Positions 21,240 to 33,610 of a DNA stretch of 64,000 nucleotides are shown here, in pieces. Source of the DNA: Penium margaritaceum (lineage: Eukaryota; Streptophyta; Zygnematophyceae; Desmidiales; Peniaceae). Where the stretch lies: positions 451,081 to 515,080 of the forward strand of contig SZWC01000035.1 in assembly GCA_023375785.1 (NCBI GenBank), given 5' to 3'. The notes below the pieces were generated by a model, which was not told the DNA's origin, did not search any database, and saw only the letters and a list, made by a program, of their open reading frames with translations. Each line of letters opens with the position of its first letter. Position 1 is the stretch's first letter. The position numbers were made by a program, and so were the translations under genes.

Positions 21240-21920
21240 GCACAACCCAAATAGGATCAATGCGACGCACCCATCAGATTGGAACTGGCGTCCATCACAG
21301 AAAATGACACGTGGGAGTTGGTTGACAGGCCGAAAGATGCCAAGGTCATCGGCTCAAAGTGGGTCTTTAAGACCAAGTTCACAAAGGAAGGTGTGGTTGA
21401 CAAATACATGGTGCGGCTGGTGGCAAAGGGATATGCACAATGTAAGGGCGCGCACTACAATGAGAAATTTGCTCCTGTGAACAAATTCACGAGCATCCGG
21501 GCGATACTTGCGGTGGCGGCCGTGAAGGACATGGATCAAATGGACATAAAAACAACGTTCTTCAACAGCATCATAGAAAAAGAGATCTACATGGAGATGC
21601 CAGAGGGGGTCAAGGCACCAGAGGGCAAGGTGTGTAAGCTGCGAAAGTCCTTGTCTGGGCTAAGACAATCGCCCAGATGCTGGTACCAATAGATGGACAG
21701 CTTCATGGCACAATTCGGGTTCAAGCACTGTGAGGCGGATCACAGTGCGTACGTGCGATGCAACAAGCAGCTCCATCAGATCGTTGCACTCTCCATGGAT
21801 GACCTGATTTTGTTCTCGATGGATGCCCAGCCTACAGCGGCTAAATGAGCAGCTGAGCAACAGATTCCAGATGCCGTACATGGGGGAGCTAGAATACTAC
21901 CTTGCGGTGAGCATCATGCA
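21240..21920 (+). pseudogene. Reverse transcriptase zone of element C
   Basis: RVT_2 signature: ENDTWELVDRPK, SKWVFKTKF, RLVAKGYAQ, FAPVNKFTSIR, QMDIKTTFFN, IYMEMPEG and LSGLRQSPRCWYQ in order. The linker-to-RT junction lies near 21240. Broken. Confidence 0.9.
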
Positions 21921-21949
21921 AAACTAGAGGGCGTGCACGCTTGAGCAGT

Positions 21950-22701
21950 GGCAGTCCAAATACGTGGCCAAGGTGCTGAAGCGGTACGGCATGGAGGACT
22001 GCAAACCAGTTGGCATCCCGGTCTCCACGACATGGGAACTCAGTGCAGTAATGGCAGCGCAAACAAAAGAAGAGCGGGAGGATATGGCAGAGGTGCCCTA
22101 CCAATCGATGGTGGGCAGCCTCATGTACGCCATGGTGGCCACTCGACCGGACCTGGCCTATGCGGTGAGCCAAGTGAGCACGTACGTGGCCGATACAGGG
22201 CCACTCCACTGGCAGGCGGTCAAGTGTATCCTCCGCTACCTACAGGCGACCTGGCACGAGCGCCGGAGGTTCGACGGCAAGGGGCGGGCGGACCCTTTGC
22301 GTCTTGTCTGCTACACGGACGCAGACTACGCTGGCGATGTGAACAAGCGCAAGTCCACAACCGCCTATGTGTTCTTCCTCGTTGGTGCAGCGGTCTCGTG
22401 GTGCAACAAGAAGCAGGACAGCGTCGCCACCTCCATAGTGGAAGCAGAGTACATCACGCTGGCCGAGGCGGTCAAGGAGGCGGTGTGGCTCCGCAGGTTG
22501 TTGGGGGATGAGGGCGTGCCGCAGAAGGAGCCTACAATGGTGCAAGAGGTCAACACCGGCTCAATCTCGCTGACCAACAACCAGACGCAACACATGATGA
22601 CGAAGCACATCGTCGTGCATTATCACTACGCATGGGATAAGGTTGAAAAGGGGCAGGTGGTACTGCAGCATCGCGGCAAGCACAACATGCTTGTGGATTA
22701 A
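21950..22701 (+). pseudogene. RNase H zone of element C
   Basis: A long open stretch with copia RNase H order: YQSMVGSLMYAMVATRPDLAYAV, LVCYTDADYAGD, YVFFLVGAAVSWCNKKQ, EAEYITLAEAVKEAVWLRRLL and the HHIVVHYHY-like end. It ends near 22701; the polypurine tract AAGGGGGAG lies at 22832-22840. Confidence 0.9.
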
Positions 22702-22842
22702 GTGACCAAAGCGCAACGCGTGGACCGGCACGCATTGAGCGTGGCCAGACTTGAGATGACCAACAATGAGGGGCTGGAGGGTGCAGTGGAAGATGAGTGA
22801 AAGAAGCAGGAGCAGCGGGCATGGCAGGTGCAAGGGGGAGAA

Positions 22843-23804
22843 TATTGAACATTGCCCCTATGCATGCCAAAGTGTCACGCCGTGAGGCGCCGACGAGCCG
22901 CCAGAGAGAGGAAGTTCCTCGTCGACGGATCTGGCAACTCGAGGATTGCTTGGAACCTTAAATGGAGGATTTCCCCTCAAAGTTGACAAGTTGGTGAATC
23001 CGATGGAAGTTGTTTCACAGGAATCGGACTAGTGACAAGGGAGATATGGGATTCCAAAGTTTGGGTGTGCTCGACGACTCTGGGAGTTGGCCGCGGTTCG
23101 ACTGCCGGTGAATAATTGACCAGAACGAGTAACAAAATACCATATGGGGATTTTTCTCCGTAAGGACTGCCGAGGCATCCGGTAGATGATCCGCCGGATT
23201 TCAGTAGTGCAGTTTTGTTACTGAGGGACATAGCCAGAATCCTGGCTCGGAGTCCGAAACTCAGTGGTACAGTTCGTTACTCGAGGACCGTCGAAATTCT
23301 GACTGCAGGTCCGCGAACAGGTTTCGAACCACATCAATCCCCATCACCAAACAGGATGATTAGCTCATCAAAACAGACCCCAAAAGCGCGAGAGATACCC
23401 CCGCTACACGTAGGGACATCTGCGCCTCCGGAATGGCATTTTGATGGGTCCTTGATGTGTGAGGGCGCCTCGGCGGGCGACGTGGTGTGCTCCGCCGACT
23501 GAGCAGTTGGTTTGGGGTGCTGTACTTCGGCTCATGTAGCGGGAGCTACGATTATCCGAATCGTGCACGGTTTGGTGCGTTGGAGAGCTCATGACTAGCC
23601 CTACAAATGTTTAGCACATGTTCATGTTGAAAAACCAATGCAAAATCGTGTTCCTCCCTTCGCAAACGTGATTGTCTCACATTTGTGTTCAACTGCCAGA
23701 AACATAGCGTGAGACGACCTGAAAGCTCACGCTTAAACTCAGAACCACCCGCACAAAAACAATCCGTGAGCACTCAAGACGCGTCGGGCCACGTTGGAAC
23801 TGTA
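22843..23804 (+). repeat. 3' LTR of element C
   Basis: It begins TATTGAACATTGCCCC right after the polypurine tract and runs to GGAACTGTA. From 23004 on it pairs with the left LTR; the first ~160 bp have no partner on the left side. Confidence 0.75.
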
Positions 23805-23879
23805 CCCCAGTATCTGACAGGTACGAGCGCTATGGCTGATTTGTGCCCAAATTAGCAAAAGCAGAACACAAGCTCGCCC

Positions 23880-26343
23880 AGAACACCCTAGAAAAAAAAA
23901 CCACTTGCATGTCATGGAAAAAGTGGACTACATAGAGAACATCAACATAGCATAAAAATCCTCTCAAGCTACACAAAAGCAAAGAAACAAGCAAAAACAA
24001 CCAAAGCTTTAAAAATGAAGAAAGAGTTCTAACTACCAAACCAAAAGCAATCGGAGACATCATCCGGTGTTTCTACACCAAGCTTTTCACCCCTACTGAG
24101 AACGGAGAAGCAAAACCATAAATCCCACCAGTGAAACAAATACTCACAAAAATCCTTGCAGCACTCGCTTCCCCCCTTACCCTCAACTTAATCGAAAGAC
24201 TGTATCCCCACCCTAGTAAAAGGAAGATTTCCAGGCCCTGATGGCTTACCGGTAGAACTTTATGAATGCAAACCAGAACTCATAGCGCCCCTCCTGCTTC
24301 AAACATATGATACTTTCCTCAAGAACCCCAAGACACAACCACAGTTTGCGGACTGTGCTACAGTACTCCTTTTTAGAAAGGATACTCAACGGATATCAGA
24401 AACTATAGACCCATCTCCCTACTAAATCTGGAATACAAGCTCCTCACAAAACTCTTCGTGAATACAGTAAAAGTAGTTTTGCCTTACATCATTAGCCTAG
24501 AACAGACGGGTTTTTGTCTATGGTAGAAGTATCAAAGACACCCAATCAGTGCTTCTTCATCTACAACTCTGGTCGAACAAAACCAAATTGAACTTCACTC
24601 TTCAGCTTGCGGATATTGAAAAGGCTTATGACACCCTACTCCGACGACATCTCTAGGACACTATGTACACCATGGCTTTTCCCCCGATGTTTGTAAGATG
24701 GATCAAAGCAACACGTTTCTTCACAAAAACAAGCTTCCTCCTTAATGGTCAATTAACAGAAAAAATTCAAGCTCTCTCAAGTGTAAGACAAGGGTGTCCA
24801 ATAGCCCCTATTCTTTATATCATTGCAATGGAACCTTTGAACTCGTTTTTCAGCCAATCCATTGAAAAACCAATCCCCAACCTCAACTCATGCCCCACCT
24901 TTGGGGCATACGCGGATGACAACACAGTTTGTAAAAGACAAAGGAAACCTCAACAAAGCCATAGAAATCCTGTACCACAGCAAAAATCTCACTGGTCTTA
25001 AAGCACAAGCTGCCAAAACATTGCTCTTCCCGGCATCTTCACACACAGACAGCATACAAAACGAAACCTACCATTCCACCATAGAACCACAACGCGTCCT
25101 CGGAATGCACATTGACCATGATTTTCACTCCACCGTATTGTGGGAAAAACTAACAGACCAGTTGGCATAATCGGCTGAGCTTGGGCATAAATTCCAGCTC
25201 CCCACGCTTACAAAGGTCGCTATGGTCATGGCGTACCTCATTCCAAGGATCCTGTTTGTCTTGGACCTATCCATGCCACTGCCAAAACACTATACCGTAT
25301 CAACAACATGATTCTCAATATCCTATCTGCCACCAAGAAGGATGGTAAACTACGATTCATCAGCATTGCTACCATTACATGTAGCAAAAATGAAGGAGGT
25401 TTAAGGCTAGCTTGGCCTCCATATCTGATCGAAGCTTAAAAAACAAAGCAACTGTATAGGCTAATAAGCCCCAAAGAAGAAACCTGGAAAGAGGTGGCTT
25501 GCCACTCAAATAGCTTACAAAAGCAGACACTTTTTTCTCCTACATCCACTAACACTGAATAAGAGATTCCTACCAAAATCACGGTGGGTCGAGTGTTCTG
25601 AGCCTTCGTAAAACAAACCCCATCATCCTCCCACCTGCCCCACTACAACAAGAACTCCTCAATGGATCTCTGACCTTCAACTACTCTGCATTGAAACATG
25701 ACAAGAAACCATTTTGACTTGATAGCCGGGAACACTTTGTTTTGGAAGAAGAGATTCAAGTAAGAGATCTCTTCTAATAAGAAGCAGAATTTTCACTACA
25801 ACCAAGAAAAACAGACCTCATCGCCAGAATAGATAGATCTCAGTTCCACATCCTTCAAAACGAGACAGAGTCACGGCCACAACATTGGATCCGAACAATC
25901 CAAGGCAAGCATCAAGACAATAGAAATGACCATGATTATTCGTGCATGACCTCAAACTCACATCTTGCGTATCAACACGTTTGCAAGATCTTACTCGGAG
26001 AAACCAATTTCTCAGCCATCTCACAAGATGTAAATCACGACTGTTACCTTACCCCAGCAAACCTAACACAAACAACAACCATCACCAGTCTTCATACAGA
26101 AAACGACGTTTTCCTAGGTGCTTTTACAAATATCATAAACCCTTCCGGGGGATGAAATCCTCAAGGACCAAACTCATGACTTCGTATAACACCATATGCA
26201 CACAAGAAAGACAAACAAAACGTTACACAGATACATGGAAGGCACATAACACAAAATTCCTAGACAGCACAGCGTCACGGATAATCAAATCACCAAACCC
26301 CCTCCCACCAGCAATAAACGTGAACCTCAAAACCATCTTTTGA
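23880..26343 (+). mobile_element. L1-like LINE, 5'-truncated and decayed
   Basis: A non-LTR retrotransposon remnant. Only the reverse transcriptase half of ORF2 and the following C-terminal part are seen; no endonuclease domain was found, so the copy is 5'-truncated, as LINEs often are. The pre-RT stretch IGDIIRCFYTKLF lies near 24045-24090. The RT domain runs to about 25290. The region to 26343 reads as a decayed C-terminal domain with many stops. No clean poly-A tail or target-site duplication was found, so the ends are approximate. Confidence 0.75.
24215..25290 (+). pseudogene. LINE ORF2 reverse transcriptase domain
   Basis: RT motifs in order: FPGPDGLPVELYE (about 24225), RNYRPISLLNLEYKLLTKL (about 24400), EQTGF, GRSIKDTQ (about 24525), LQLADIEKAYD (about 24600), VRQGCPIAPILY (about 24785), the catalytic YADD in FGAYADDN (about 24905), LGMHIDHDF and a thumb segment ending near 25290. 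The layout is that of L1-clade RTs, which nick target DNA and prime on it. The copy is dead: a frame shift lies between QTGF and GRSIKD (about 24515), a TAG at 24654-24656, another shift just after YADD (about 24930) and a TAA at about 25168. The YADD itself is intact. Confidence 0.85.
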
Positions 26344-26790
26344 AGCATCCAAGTGTGCGAGAGAATTCACATTTTCTTGTTGCCATTCATGAACATATGC
26401 CCATCGTGCAACATTTTTAGTGAAAGCATTGAGCACGCCGTCCATAACTACGTGAAGATTAGGCAAACGATAGACAAGAATATGAATAATCTCCATTAGT
26501 ACTCTGGCACACACTCGACAAACAACTTCCTCTGAAATGATCGACTACCAAACTTCAAATGGTGGCAAATTCTGCAAGTCATAACCTTTTGTGACATATT
26601 GGCGTATAGGTTCCATGTTTCTCTCAAAGAAAGAAGCAACATACAAAACCTAACAGCTTGCCTTGCACTCCAAATCATGAAGTCCTTCATTGATCACATA
26701 AACCTCCGATGCATCGCCTTACACCGCGACACAAAAGATAATAAAAGGGTGAAGGAAATGCTAAAAAAAACTAACAACACATAAATCCTT
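26344..26790 (-). pseudogene. Possible second LINE 3' fragment, inverted
   Basis: On the - strand, a stretch from about 26690 to 26500 reads CRICHHLKF then FVECVPEY, which loosely resembles the Cys-rich zinc-binding C-terminus of plant L1-like RTs (CxxC, then a HLFFEC-like box). The match is short and degenerate. It could equally be chance. Confidence 0.25.
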
Positions 26791-26904
26791 GTGCAATACA
26801 GACTGCAGACTCTCCCCATAACACCTTCTCATGCATGAAGACGTAAAACGAACGTAGCTTAGCACCACTCAACTCATGGGGGGACAAGTATTCCTGGCCT
26901 CATA

Positions 26905-27172
26905 TCTCATGTGAGACGTGGACCCCCAGCCATAGGGTTATGACCCCTGTCAAAGATACCTTTAGGGATCGGGCTGGTGGGTTCAAGTCCCACATAACTC
27001 ATGGACGAGGCTTCATGGATACGTAAGGTGGTGTGCCAAGCAACACATGAGACACGGCTGATGGTCGTAAGACTCCACCAGAGATGTGTTTCCTCGGAAA
27101 CCATCAAAGATGCACTTGGGGTTCCCTCACCTCTAAGGCTGTCTAAGCCACACAAAAAAGAAAAATAAAACA
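26905..27172 (+). mobile_element. Possible tRNA-derived SINE
   Basis: At 26977-26993 is a perfect tRNA T-arm: GTGGG, a 7-nt loop TTCAAGT, CCCAC. This contains a pol III B box (GGTTCAAGTCC). The upstream part has only a degenerate A-box-like stretch, and no acceptor stem pairs with the 3' side, so it is not a working tRNA gene. About 160 bp of unrelated body follow, ending in an A-rich tail (CAAAAAAGAAAAATAAAAC, about 27153-27171). Head, body and A-rich tail are the SINE layout. No target-site duplication was recognised. Confidence 0.4.
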
Positions 27173-28705
27173 AGAGGCAGGTGTTGCACGCAAAATGTGC
27201 ATAGGGTTACATAGTAACCGGATGAAACTATGCATATTTGTATCTCTTAAGAGAGGCTAAATATTTGTCGCAAATGGACCACATACTGCAAGGTTTGCCG
27301 GGAGACTGTACCTCATCCATGGAAGCCAAAACTGGTCGTAAACTGACTACCTTGGTGTCACCCGCATTTGTTCAAACATTTTTTTTCGTTTGCCGATGTG
27401 TGCTCTTAAAAATTGTGTATTGTTTGGGCAAATTTTTCCCAAAAAACTTCAGGCTATGCTAGACTTTGTCCACAACTATTTGAAAAAATGGTTCCCATTC
27501 AACTGGGTTTGAACACATATTGTACCACCATCATAAAGTACATCTTAAACTATGTACGGACAGTGGACGGTGGTAGTGAAGCATGTGCATCACTTGTACT
27601 TTGGCTGTCTAAGAAAAGTGAGAAATACACTACTTTGGTCATGGGTCGTACGCATCAGGAGCTAGTCACACGAGTGCAATTTGACGGTTGAACGGGAGTG
27701 TGTGCTTCATCGTTCGAAGTTTAATAGGAACAACTGAGGTTTTGAGTTACCATACTGTTGGATTTTTTGCACCTAAGGGTGCACAAATGCGGGAACTCCG
27801 TTATTCCAAGGTAGCGTACTTGGACGACCCCTAATATTATTCAATTGTACCCCAATTTGGGTGAATGTAAAAGCTACAAAAAACACAATAAAAAAATTGA
27901 ACAAATGTGCAAGACAATACTGTATTGTGTTTAAGAATCAACCAACAAATTCAAGAACCTAAAAAAGCATTTCTTCTTGCTTGTTTATGTATATGTGGTT
28001 TGATACGATGATGAATGTATTTAAATGAGATTGATCTGTTCTTGTTTTGTGAACATGATTGTTGCACATGTGTGTTATGAGCTTCACATGGAAAACATGA
28101 TCTTTTGACAAATTTGGATGATTTACGAATGTTTCCTTAAACATTGAAAAAGAAGATGCCGTAGTTATAGGCAAATTTTGATTTGTTTACCTTCTTCAAT
28201 GACAGTGGTTGAGTTTCTTTTCTTTCAATTCCATTTTGACCTTGTTTGAAGCCGCGTTCACTAGTCTTAAGAGTTTGAGATGACGACCAGTTCCATGAAA
28301 CAAGACAAGGCGAGGCAAAGAAGGAGCGGCATAGAGGGACAAAACAACATTAAGCTATGGATTGCACCTCAACTGTAATGTCCATTTCCCCCTTATTGGC
28401 CTTGCTTGGCGTATTCCGTGATGTTCGGTTCATGCTTAAAAAAAATCCAGTGGATTTGCAGTCCGGCTGTCCGATTCTGACATTTGCCATATCTTAGCTT
28501 TGTTGTTAATGGACATGTCAGAAAAAATACTAATCCACCAATCACGAAAAAGGTTGTTTCAGATGTAGATATGGGGTTTGCTCCAGGGCAAATAGCCCTA
28601 ATACCCAATCCGCGAGGGTGTAAGAAACGCCCTACTTGGCGTCTTAAAACATATGTTTGCCCTGCCCACTCCCTTCACTGTGCTTGATTAGCGGCATGCG
28701 CCGCT
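27173..28705. other. Unassigned AT-rich stretch
   Basis: No ORF over ~90 codons resembles a known family, and no terminal repeats were found. Short frames lack motifs. The last 20 bases (AGCGGC-ATGC-GCCGCT, 28690-28705) form a small hairpin, into whose right arm element D inserted. Confidence 0.6.
28701..28705. repeat. Left target-site duplication of element D
   Basis: CCGCT just left of element D is repeated at 38634-38638 just right of it. A 5-bp duplication is the normal result of copia integration. Confidence 0.85.
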
Positions 28706-29550
28706 AGCTAGAATCTATGCAGCAGGTTGAGGCAGCAGCGTTGTTGATGCAGCATGCGGGCTTCCACGCTCGTTGCTCAAGTCTGCTGCCCCCTCAGTCT
28801 GCTGTTCTAGAGTCTAAGTGTGTGAGCTCTGGGTTTGTTACTGAGAGATGTGCACGCCAGAGTTAGCTCTAGAAAGCAGCTGAAAACTGGAAGTGACTGA
28901 TTAGTGATCAAGAATAAACAACAATGGGAGACCCCTCCAAGTTCTAGCTCCCCCCCAAACTCTGTAGAGCTTGTTAATCAGATCACCAGCCAATCAGAAA
29001 ATAGCTCTATTTTCAGGCTGGCAGGTTTTCTCCGTGAGGCCAGCCAGACGGCCGACAGCCCAAAACCCGGGCGTCATCCGTTTTGCCTGAAAACTGGAGC
29101 ATACCATAATACCAACGCTACAAACGCAGCCATGCGGTCAAAAACAGCTAGAAAAATAGTAGCAAAGATTTATGACTGCCTGAACCCAGGTAGTGCCTAC
29201 GCTGGTCCAATGTGCCAAACAGTGCCCCGCAATATGAAATATGGACCCTAGGCAGAGCATGACGCAGTAGACAGAACAACACAGTCAGATCCAGCACCAC
29301 AAGCATGCAGATGACCTCTGCGGAGCGAGTGACCACCGGCGGCTCGACCGCCAAGGAGGCCTGCCGATGGAGATGAACACGTTGACGTAGGGAGGAGGCT
29401 CCACCAAACAGTGAGTAGGCCTCAGCGTGCATCGACTCCTCCGGACGACACTCCAGCGGCGTCAAGTCTCGTTGTCATTCATCTGCACGTCAATGTACAC
29501 AAGCCGAGAGGACACACCAGAGTACAATGAGAGACGCGGATAAACCAACA
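28706..29550 (-). repeat. 3' LTR of element D
   Basis: 845 bp, aligned along its whole length with 37790-38633. In the minus-strand sense it begins TGTTGGTTTATCC right after the purine tract. Confidence 0.95.
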
Positions 29551-29649
29551 CTCTCCCATGACTCACAGGCGCAGTGCACATGGGTAGGCAACATCACATG
29601 CGACGGAAAAACTCCCCCAGGGCACATGGATACGGAAGCGAGGACAAAG

Positions 29650-30230
29650 GGTGCTACTCATGGACGCATGCCGACTGAACTCACAGCCTTCTTGAACGAG
29701 TCGCACTTCAGTGCCTTGATCAAGAAGTCAGCAAACTGTCGTGCTCTCTCGACCAAAAAAATGCTGATGGTACCATCATGCAACAAAAAATGCACATAGT
29801 GATACTCAACATTGATGTACTTTGTGCATGTATGATGCACGGTGTCATTGTCGGCGATGGCCATGGCAGTGTCATTGTCACAATGCAACGTGATGGACGC
29901 AACGGGCTAACACAGCTTAGACAACAGAAGATGCAGCCACACGCTCTCATATGTGCTTGAACCAAGGGCTATGTTCTCAGCCTCAGCAGTGCTGCGTGCA
30001 ACGCACCCCTGCTTGCCACTGTGCTAGGACACCGCTATGCCACCAACCAAAAAGATCCAGCCTGTGCGGCTCTTATCGTCAGGAGTGCCAGCCCAGTCAC
30101 TGTCGGTGTAGCGCATTACGACAACAGACGGCTGTCGGTGGAACATGAGACCTTGCCGTGGAGTCTAGACGACATAGCCCAGTACTCGAATCGCGGCCTC
30201 GAAGTGGAGGTGATGCAGTTCTTGAGAGAA
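29650..30230 (-). pseudogene. RNase H zone of element D
   Basis: Copia RNase H traces: a HCDNDTAMAIADNDTVHH segment, INVEYHYVHF and the terminal ADFLIKALKCDSFKKAVSSVGM (about 29660-29860). Middle motifs lie near 29950-30110. Broken. Confidence 0.8.
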
Positions 30231-31140
30231 CTAAGCTAGGAGGTTGACGGTGAGCGCGATGTCTGGACGCGTCGTCGTCGAAAGGAACATTAGCGACCCA
30301 ATGACGCGCAAATACGCGGTCACGTCTATTGGCTCCCCCACCACAATTGGATCGAAGCTTTTGAGCATCGCCTGACCGTCTGGCGACATGAATGAGGATG
30401 CTCTCAGCACGAGGGACAAGTCCTCTGAGAAGCGTCCGGACAGGGTGCTCACGTAGGCAGCCTGATGGACATGTAGTATGCCAGCGGGGCGATCATGATC
30501 AAGTTCCATGCCCAGAAAGACTCGCGTTGGCATAAGGTCTTTCATCTGGTAGGCGGCGTGCAGCATGTCCTTGACCCGGTGGATGGCAGCTGCATCCAAT
30601 GATGGAATGAGCAGGTCCTCCACATAGACCAAGATGGCGACGAGCGTCTGACCTTGCGTGCTAATGAACAGCACGGGATTGGCAGAGCTGCGAAGGAGGC
30701 CGCCGCTCAGAATCGTAAGACTGGTTTCCTGGTTCCAGTAGCGCGGTGACTGCTTCAAGCCATAAAGGCCTTTCCGTAGCTTCCAGACCTTGCAAGAGCC
30801 GTCGTCAAAGCCTAGGGCCTGCACCATGTAGAGCTCCTCTCCATCCAGTGAGCCATGGAGGAAGGCGTTGCTCACATCCATCTGATGTAGTTCCCAACCA
30901 TGCTGTGCAACCAGGCTGAACAATGCGCGGCTGGTGGAGAACCGACCGACCAGTGCAAAGATCTGGTCAAAGTCGATCCCAAGTATTTGTGCAAACCCCT
31001 TGGCCGTGATACGGGCCTTGTACGTGTCCAGAGACCCATCTGGCTTCCATTTCCACCGGAGAATACACTTGGTGCCGATGGCCTTGCGGCCCAGAGAAAG
31101 GTCGATGAGCTCGTAGACGTGATATTGCCTGATGGTAACT
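30231..31140 (-). pseudogene. Reverse transcriptase zone of element D
   Basis: RVT_2 motifs: MDVSNAFLHGSLDGEELYMV, LRKGLYGLKQSPRYWNQE, AILVYVEDLLIPS and YQMKDLMPTRVFLGMELDHD, then STTTRPDIALTVNLLA leading into RNase H. The upstream RT part lies between about 30925 and 31140. It is well conserved at the protein level, but broken. Confidence 0.9.
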
Positions 31141-31579
31141 AGCTAGTTGGCGCATGCCGCTTCCGAATGTGTGGCCTCAGGCGAAGCCCGAGCCTTGCAC
31201 AGAGTGGCTGGGTCCTCTGGTTGCTTAGTGGGGCAGAATGTGAGGGCATGCGTGTCCCGTGCCCCTGGTGGCAGCTGCGTGAGTGCGACCGTAACGGCAT
31301 ACCGGTGTTCCTGATGGAGCAGGGCGTAGCCCAGAGCCAACCCTAGATGTAGGTCTGCAATGACTGACAGTGTGGCCAAACCAAGTGCCTTGGTGCTCGG
31401 GTCCACACTCACTACCGTGGGAGTGGACCCAAGGTTCCGAGGCAGTGGATCTGCATCTCCCCTAAGGGGTCGTGGGGTAAGAGGACGTGCAGAGGTGGCC
31501 TGAGTGCTAATTGTCGGGACCCTGGGTCTGAGGCTCCCGCCTAGACCGCGTGTGTCGCGAGCCGACACAGACGGAGGAG

Positions 31580-32125
31580 CCTACTCTGAGGGGCCGACAG
31601 ACGCAAATGGGGCGGATGGTCCGGAGGGGCCAGCAGACACAGATGGGGCAGCCGGCCTTGAGGGGCTGGCGGACATGAACGAGGCAGCCGGCCCTGAGGT
31701 GCTGGCGAACACGGACGGGGCAGCTGGCCCTGAGGGGCTCGCGGACACGAACGGGGCAGCCGGCCCTGAGGGGCTGGCAAACACAGACGGGGCAGCCGGC
31801 CCTGAGGGGCTGGCGGACACGGACGGGGCAGCCGGCCCTAAGGGGCTAGCGGACACGGGCGGGGCAGTCGGCCTCGAGGGGCTGGCGGACACGGACAGGG
31901 CAGCCGGCCCTGAGGGGCTCGCGGAAATGGACGGGGCAGCCAGCCCTGAGGGGCTAGCGGACACAGACAGGGCAGGTGGCCCTTAAGGGCTAGCGGACAC
32001 AGACGAGGAAGGCGGCCCCGAGGGACTGACGTCCACCGACGGGGAAGCCGGCCCTGAGAAGCTGGCTTCCATAGACGGGAAAGCCGGCCCTGAGAGGCTG
32101 GGGGCCAAAGACGGGGCGGCCGGCG
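31580..32125 (-). repeat. 36-bp minisatellite in the integrase-RT linker of D
   Basis: About 14-15 copies of a 36-bp unit encode a 12-residue repeat on the - (sense) strand, of the form SASPSGPAAPSV, with substitutions but almost no length change. It sits exactly where copia elements carry the variable linker between integrase and RT. The unit length, a multiple of three, leaves other frames and the + strand open too; the + strand GLADTDGAAGPE-type frame is an antisense shadow. Confidence 0.9.
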
Positions 32126-32185
32126 AAAGTGGGTCCGTGGACGCACGCGATGGACCACCCGGACTCGAGAAGACGGAGGACGGAC

Positions 32186-33610
32186 TCACCACTCCCCCAC
32201 GCGACAGGAGGAACATCGGCGCGCTTGAGCGAACGAGGTTGCGGGGAAACATGTTTTCAAAGAAGAGGGCATCCCGGGACTCAACAATGCAACGGTGAGT
32301 GGGATCCCAAAATCGCCAGGCTTTTGACTAACGGGAGACGCTGAAGAAGGTGAATGTGCGGCCACGAGGGTCAAGCTTGCAACCTGGTGCGAGAAAGGCA
32401 ACCAGACGGTAGTGACGCAGTCCGAGATACGAACTGGATGCAAGTCGGCACGTTCTCCACACCAATGTTGGTATGGGGTGGACTGACAAGGAATGGGTTC
32501 ATGGGGAATTCGGTTCCAGACCCATGTCATGTACGTCATGGCCTCGAAATAGAAGTCGTCAGAGGCGTCAGATTCGACCCGCATGGTACGGACAGCGTCG
32601 GCCATGGTGCGGTTCCACCGCTCAGAGACCCCGTTCTGGGTGGGTGTGTATGGCGTCGACGTCTCATGATGGACACAACGGGAGGCAAGGAAAAGGGTGG
32701 TCTCCCCAAAAACTGAACCCTGCGGTATGAGCGAAAGCGGCAGAGGGAGCGACCACACGCGTGTTCAGCGCAGAACAGCCAATCCCAAATGGTGGGTGGG
32801 ACGTCGCTTTTCTGCCGCAGGTAGAAAACCCACCAATAGCGAGAGTAGTCGTTCGTAAAGGTCAGAACGTAACGACCGTGCTCGATGACAGACTCTGTTG
32901 GGAGAGGACCCATGACGTCAGAGTGGACGAGGTTGAGCGGGGCGGACGCTTGAGAGGCAGAGAGGGGGTAGGTGGAGCGGTACATCATGCCTTGAGCACA
33001 ATCGTTGCACTCAGTGGGGCACGACAGAGGAAAGGAGGCTGAGTCAAGACACGTGGCTGGTTGTATGCGAAGCATGCTGTCAATAGCGGCAAAGTGGACA
33101 TGACAAAGGCGGCAATGCGGGAGACGTGTGAGCTTTGGAGACAATGTGTTGGTGACGAACACGTGGCCAGTGTCACTCGACCAAGAGAAGACAAAGGTGG
33201 GAGCAGACAGGTGCCGTACATGCCACAAGTTGCCGCGGGCAGTGGCATGCAGGACAACACGACCGGATGGACGTAGCGACACAATGCCCATGCCACGTGA
33301 ATACAAAACGTCCATGCTCATGCGATCAAGGGAGGATACAGAGAGGAGGCTGCGCTCAAGGCCAAGAACGAAGAGAACATCAGTCAGGAAGACGTCACCC
33401 GCAACACCGCGGAAACAAACGACGCCAACACCACGAACGGGCAAGACCTGACCAAATCCCGTCTGAACCTCGGTGACATCAGTGATGGGACCAAGCACAC
33501 TAAAGGCCTCGCGTGAGGCCGTCATGTGATGCGTGGCCCCGGAGTCGATGATCCAGATCTCTGATGGATCCTGGACCGGAGCGGCCAGGTCGCTGGCAGT
33601 CACATTACAG
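32186..33610 (-). pseudogene. Protease and integrase zone of element D
   Basis: The protease signature WIIDSGATHHMTA lies near 33555. The pre-integrase Zn finger (HCRLCH to CNDCAQG, about 32990-33110) and the integrase core start (LNLVHSDVMGPLP, YVLTFTNDYSRYWWVFYL) follow. The core ends with YTPTQNGVSERWNRTMADAV near 32620-32680 and a FYFEAMTYMTWVWNRIP helix. Clear Ty1/copia order. Broken. Confidence 0.92.

Larger units (their letters stand above)
17630..23804 (+). mobile_element. Element C: Ty1/copia LTR element of a second family, broken
   Basis: LTR sequence at both ends (17630-18427 and 22843-23804) encloses gag, a zinc knuckle, integrase, RT and RNase H in copia order. The left LTR aligns with the right one only from 23004 on, so the left LTR lacks about its first 160 bp, lost at the join with B. 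No target-site duplication is seen, consistent with that loss. The two LTRs differ at roughly 12% of sites over the first ~195 aligned bases, suggesting a few million years under usual plant rates. It is a fossil with about ten breaks. The family differs from A, B and D. Confidence 0.9.

Noticed and set aside
26905-27000. Functional tRNA gene
   Set aside because: Only the T-arm is good; no acceptor stem, D-arm or anticodon arm pairs properly.
31504-31986. 160-codon + strand frame with GLADTDGAAGPE-type repeats
   Set aside because: It is antisense to the minisatellite in the minus-strand linker of element D; a unit length divisible by three keeps several frames open.
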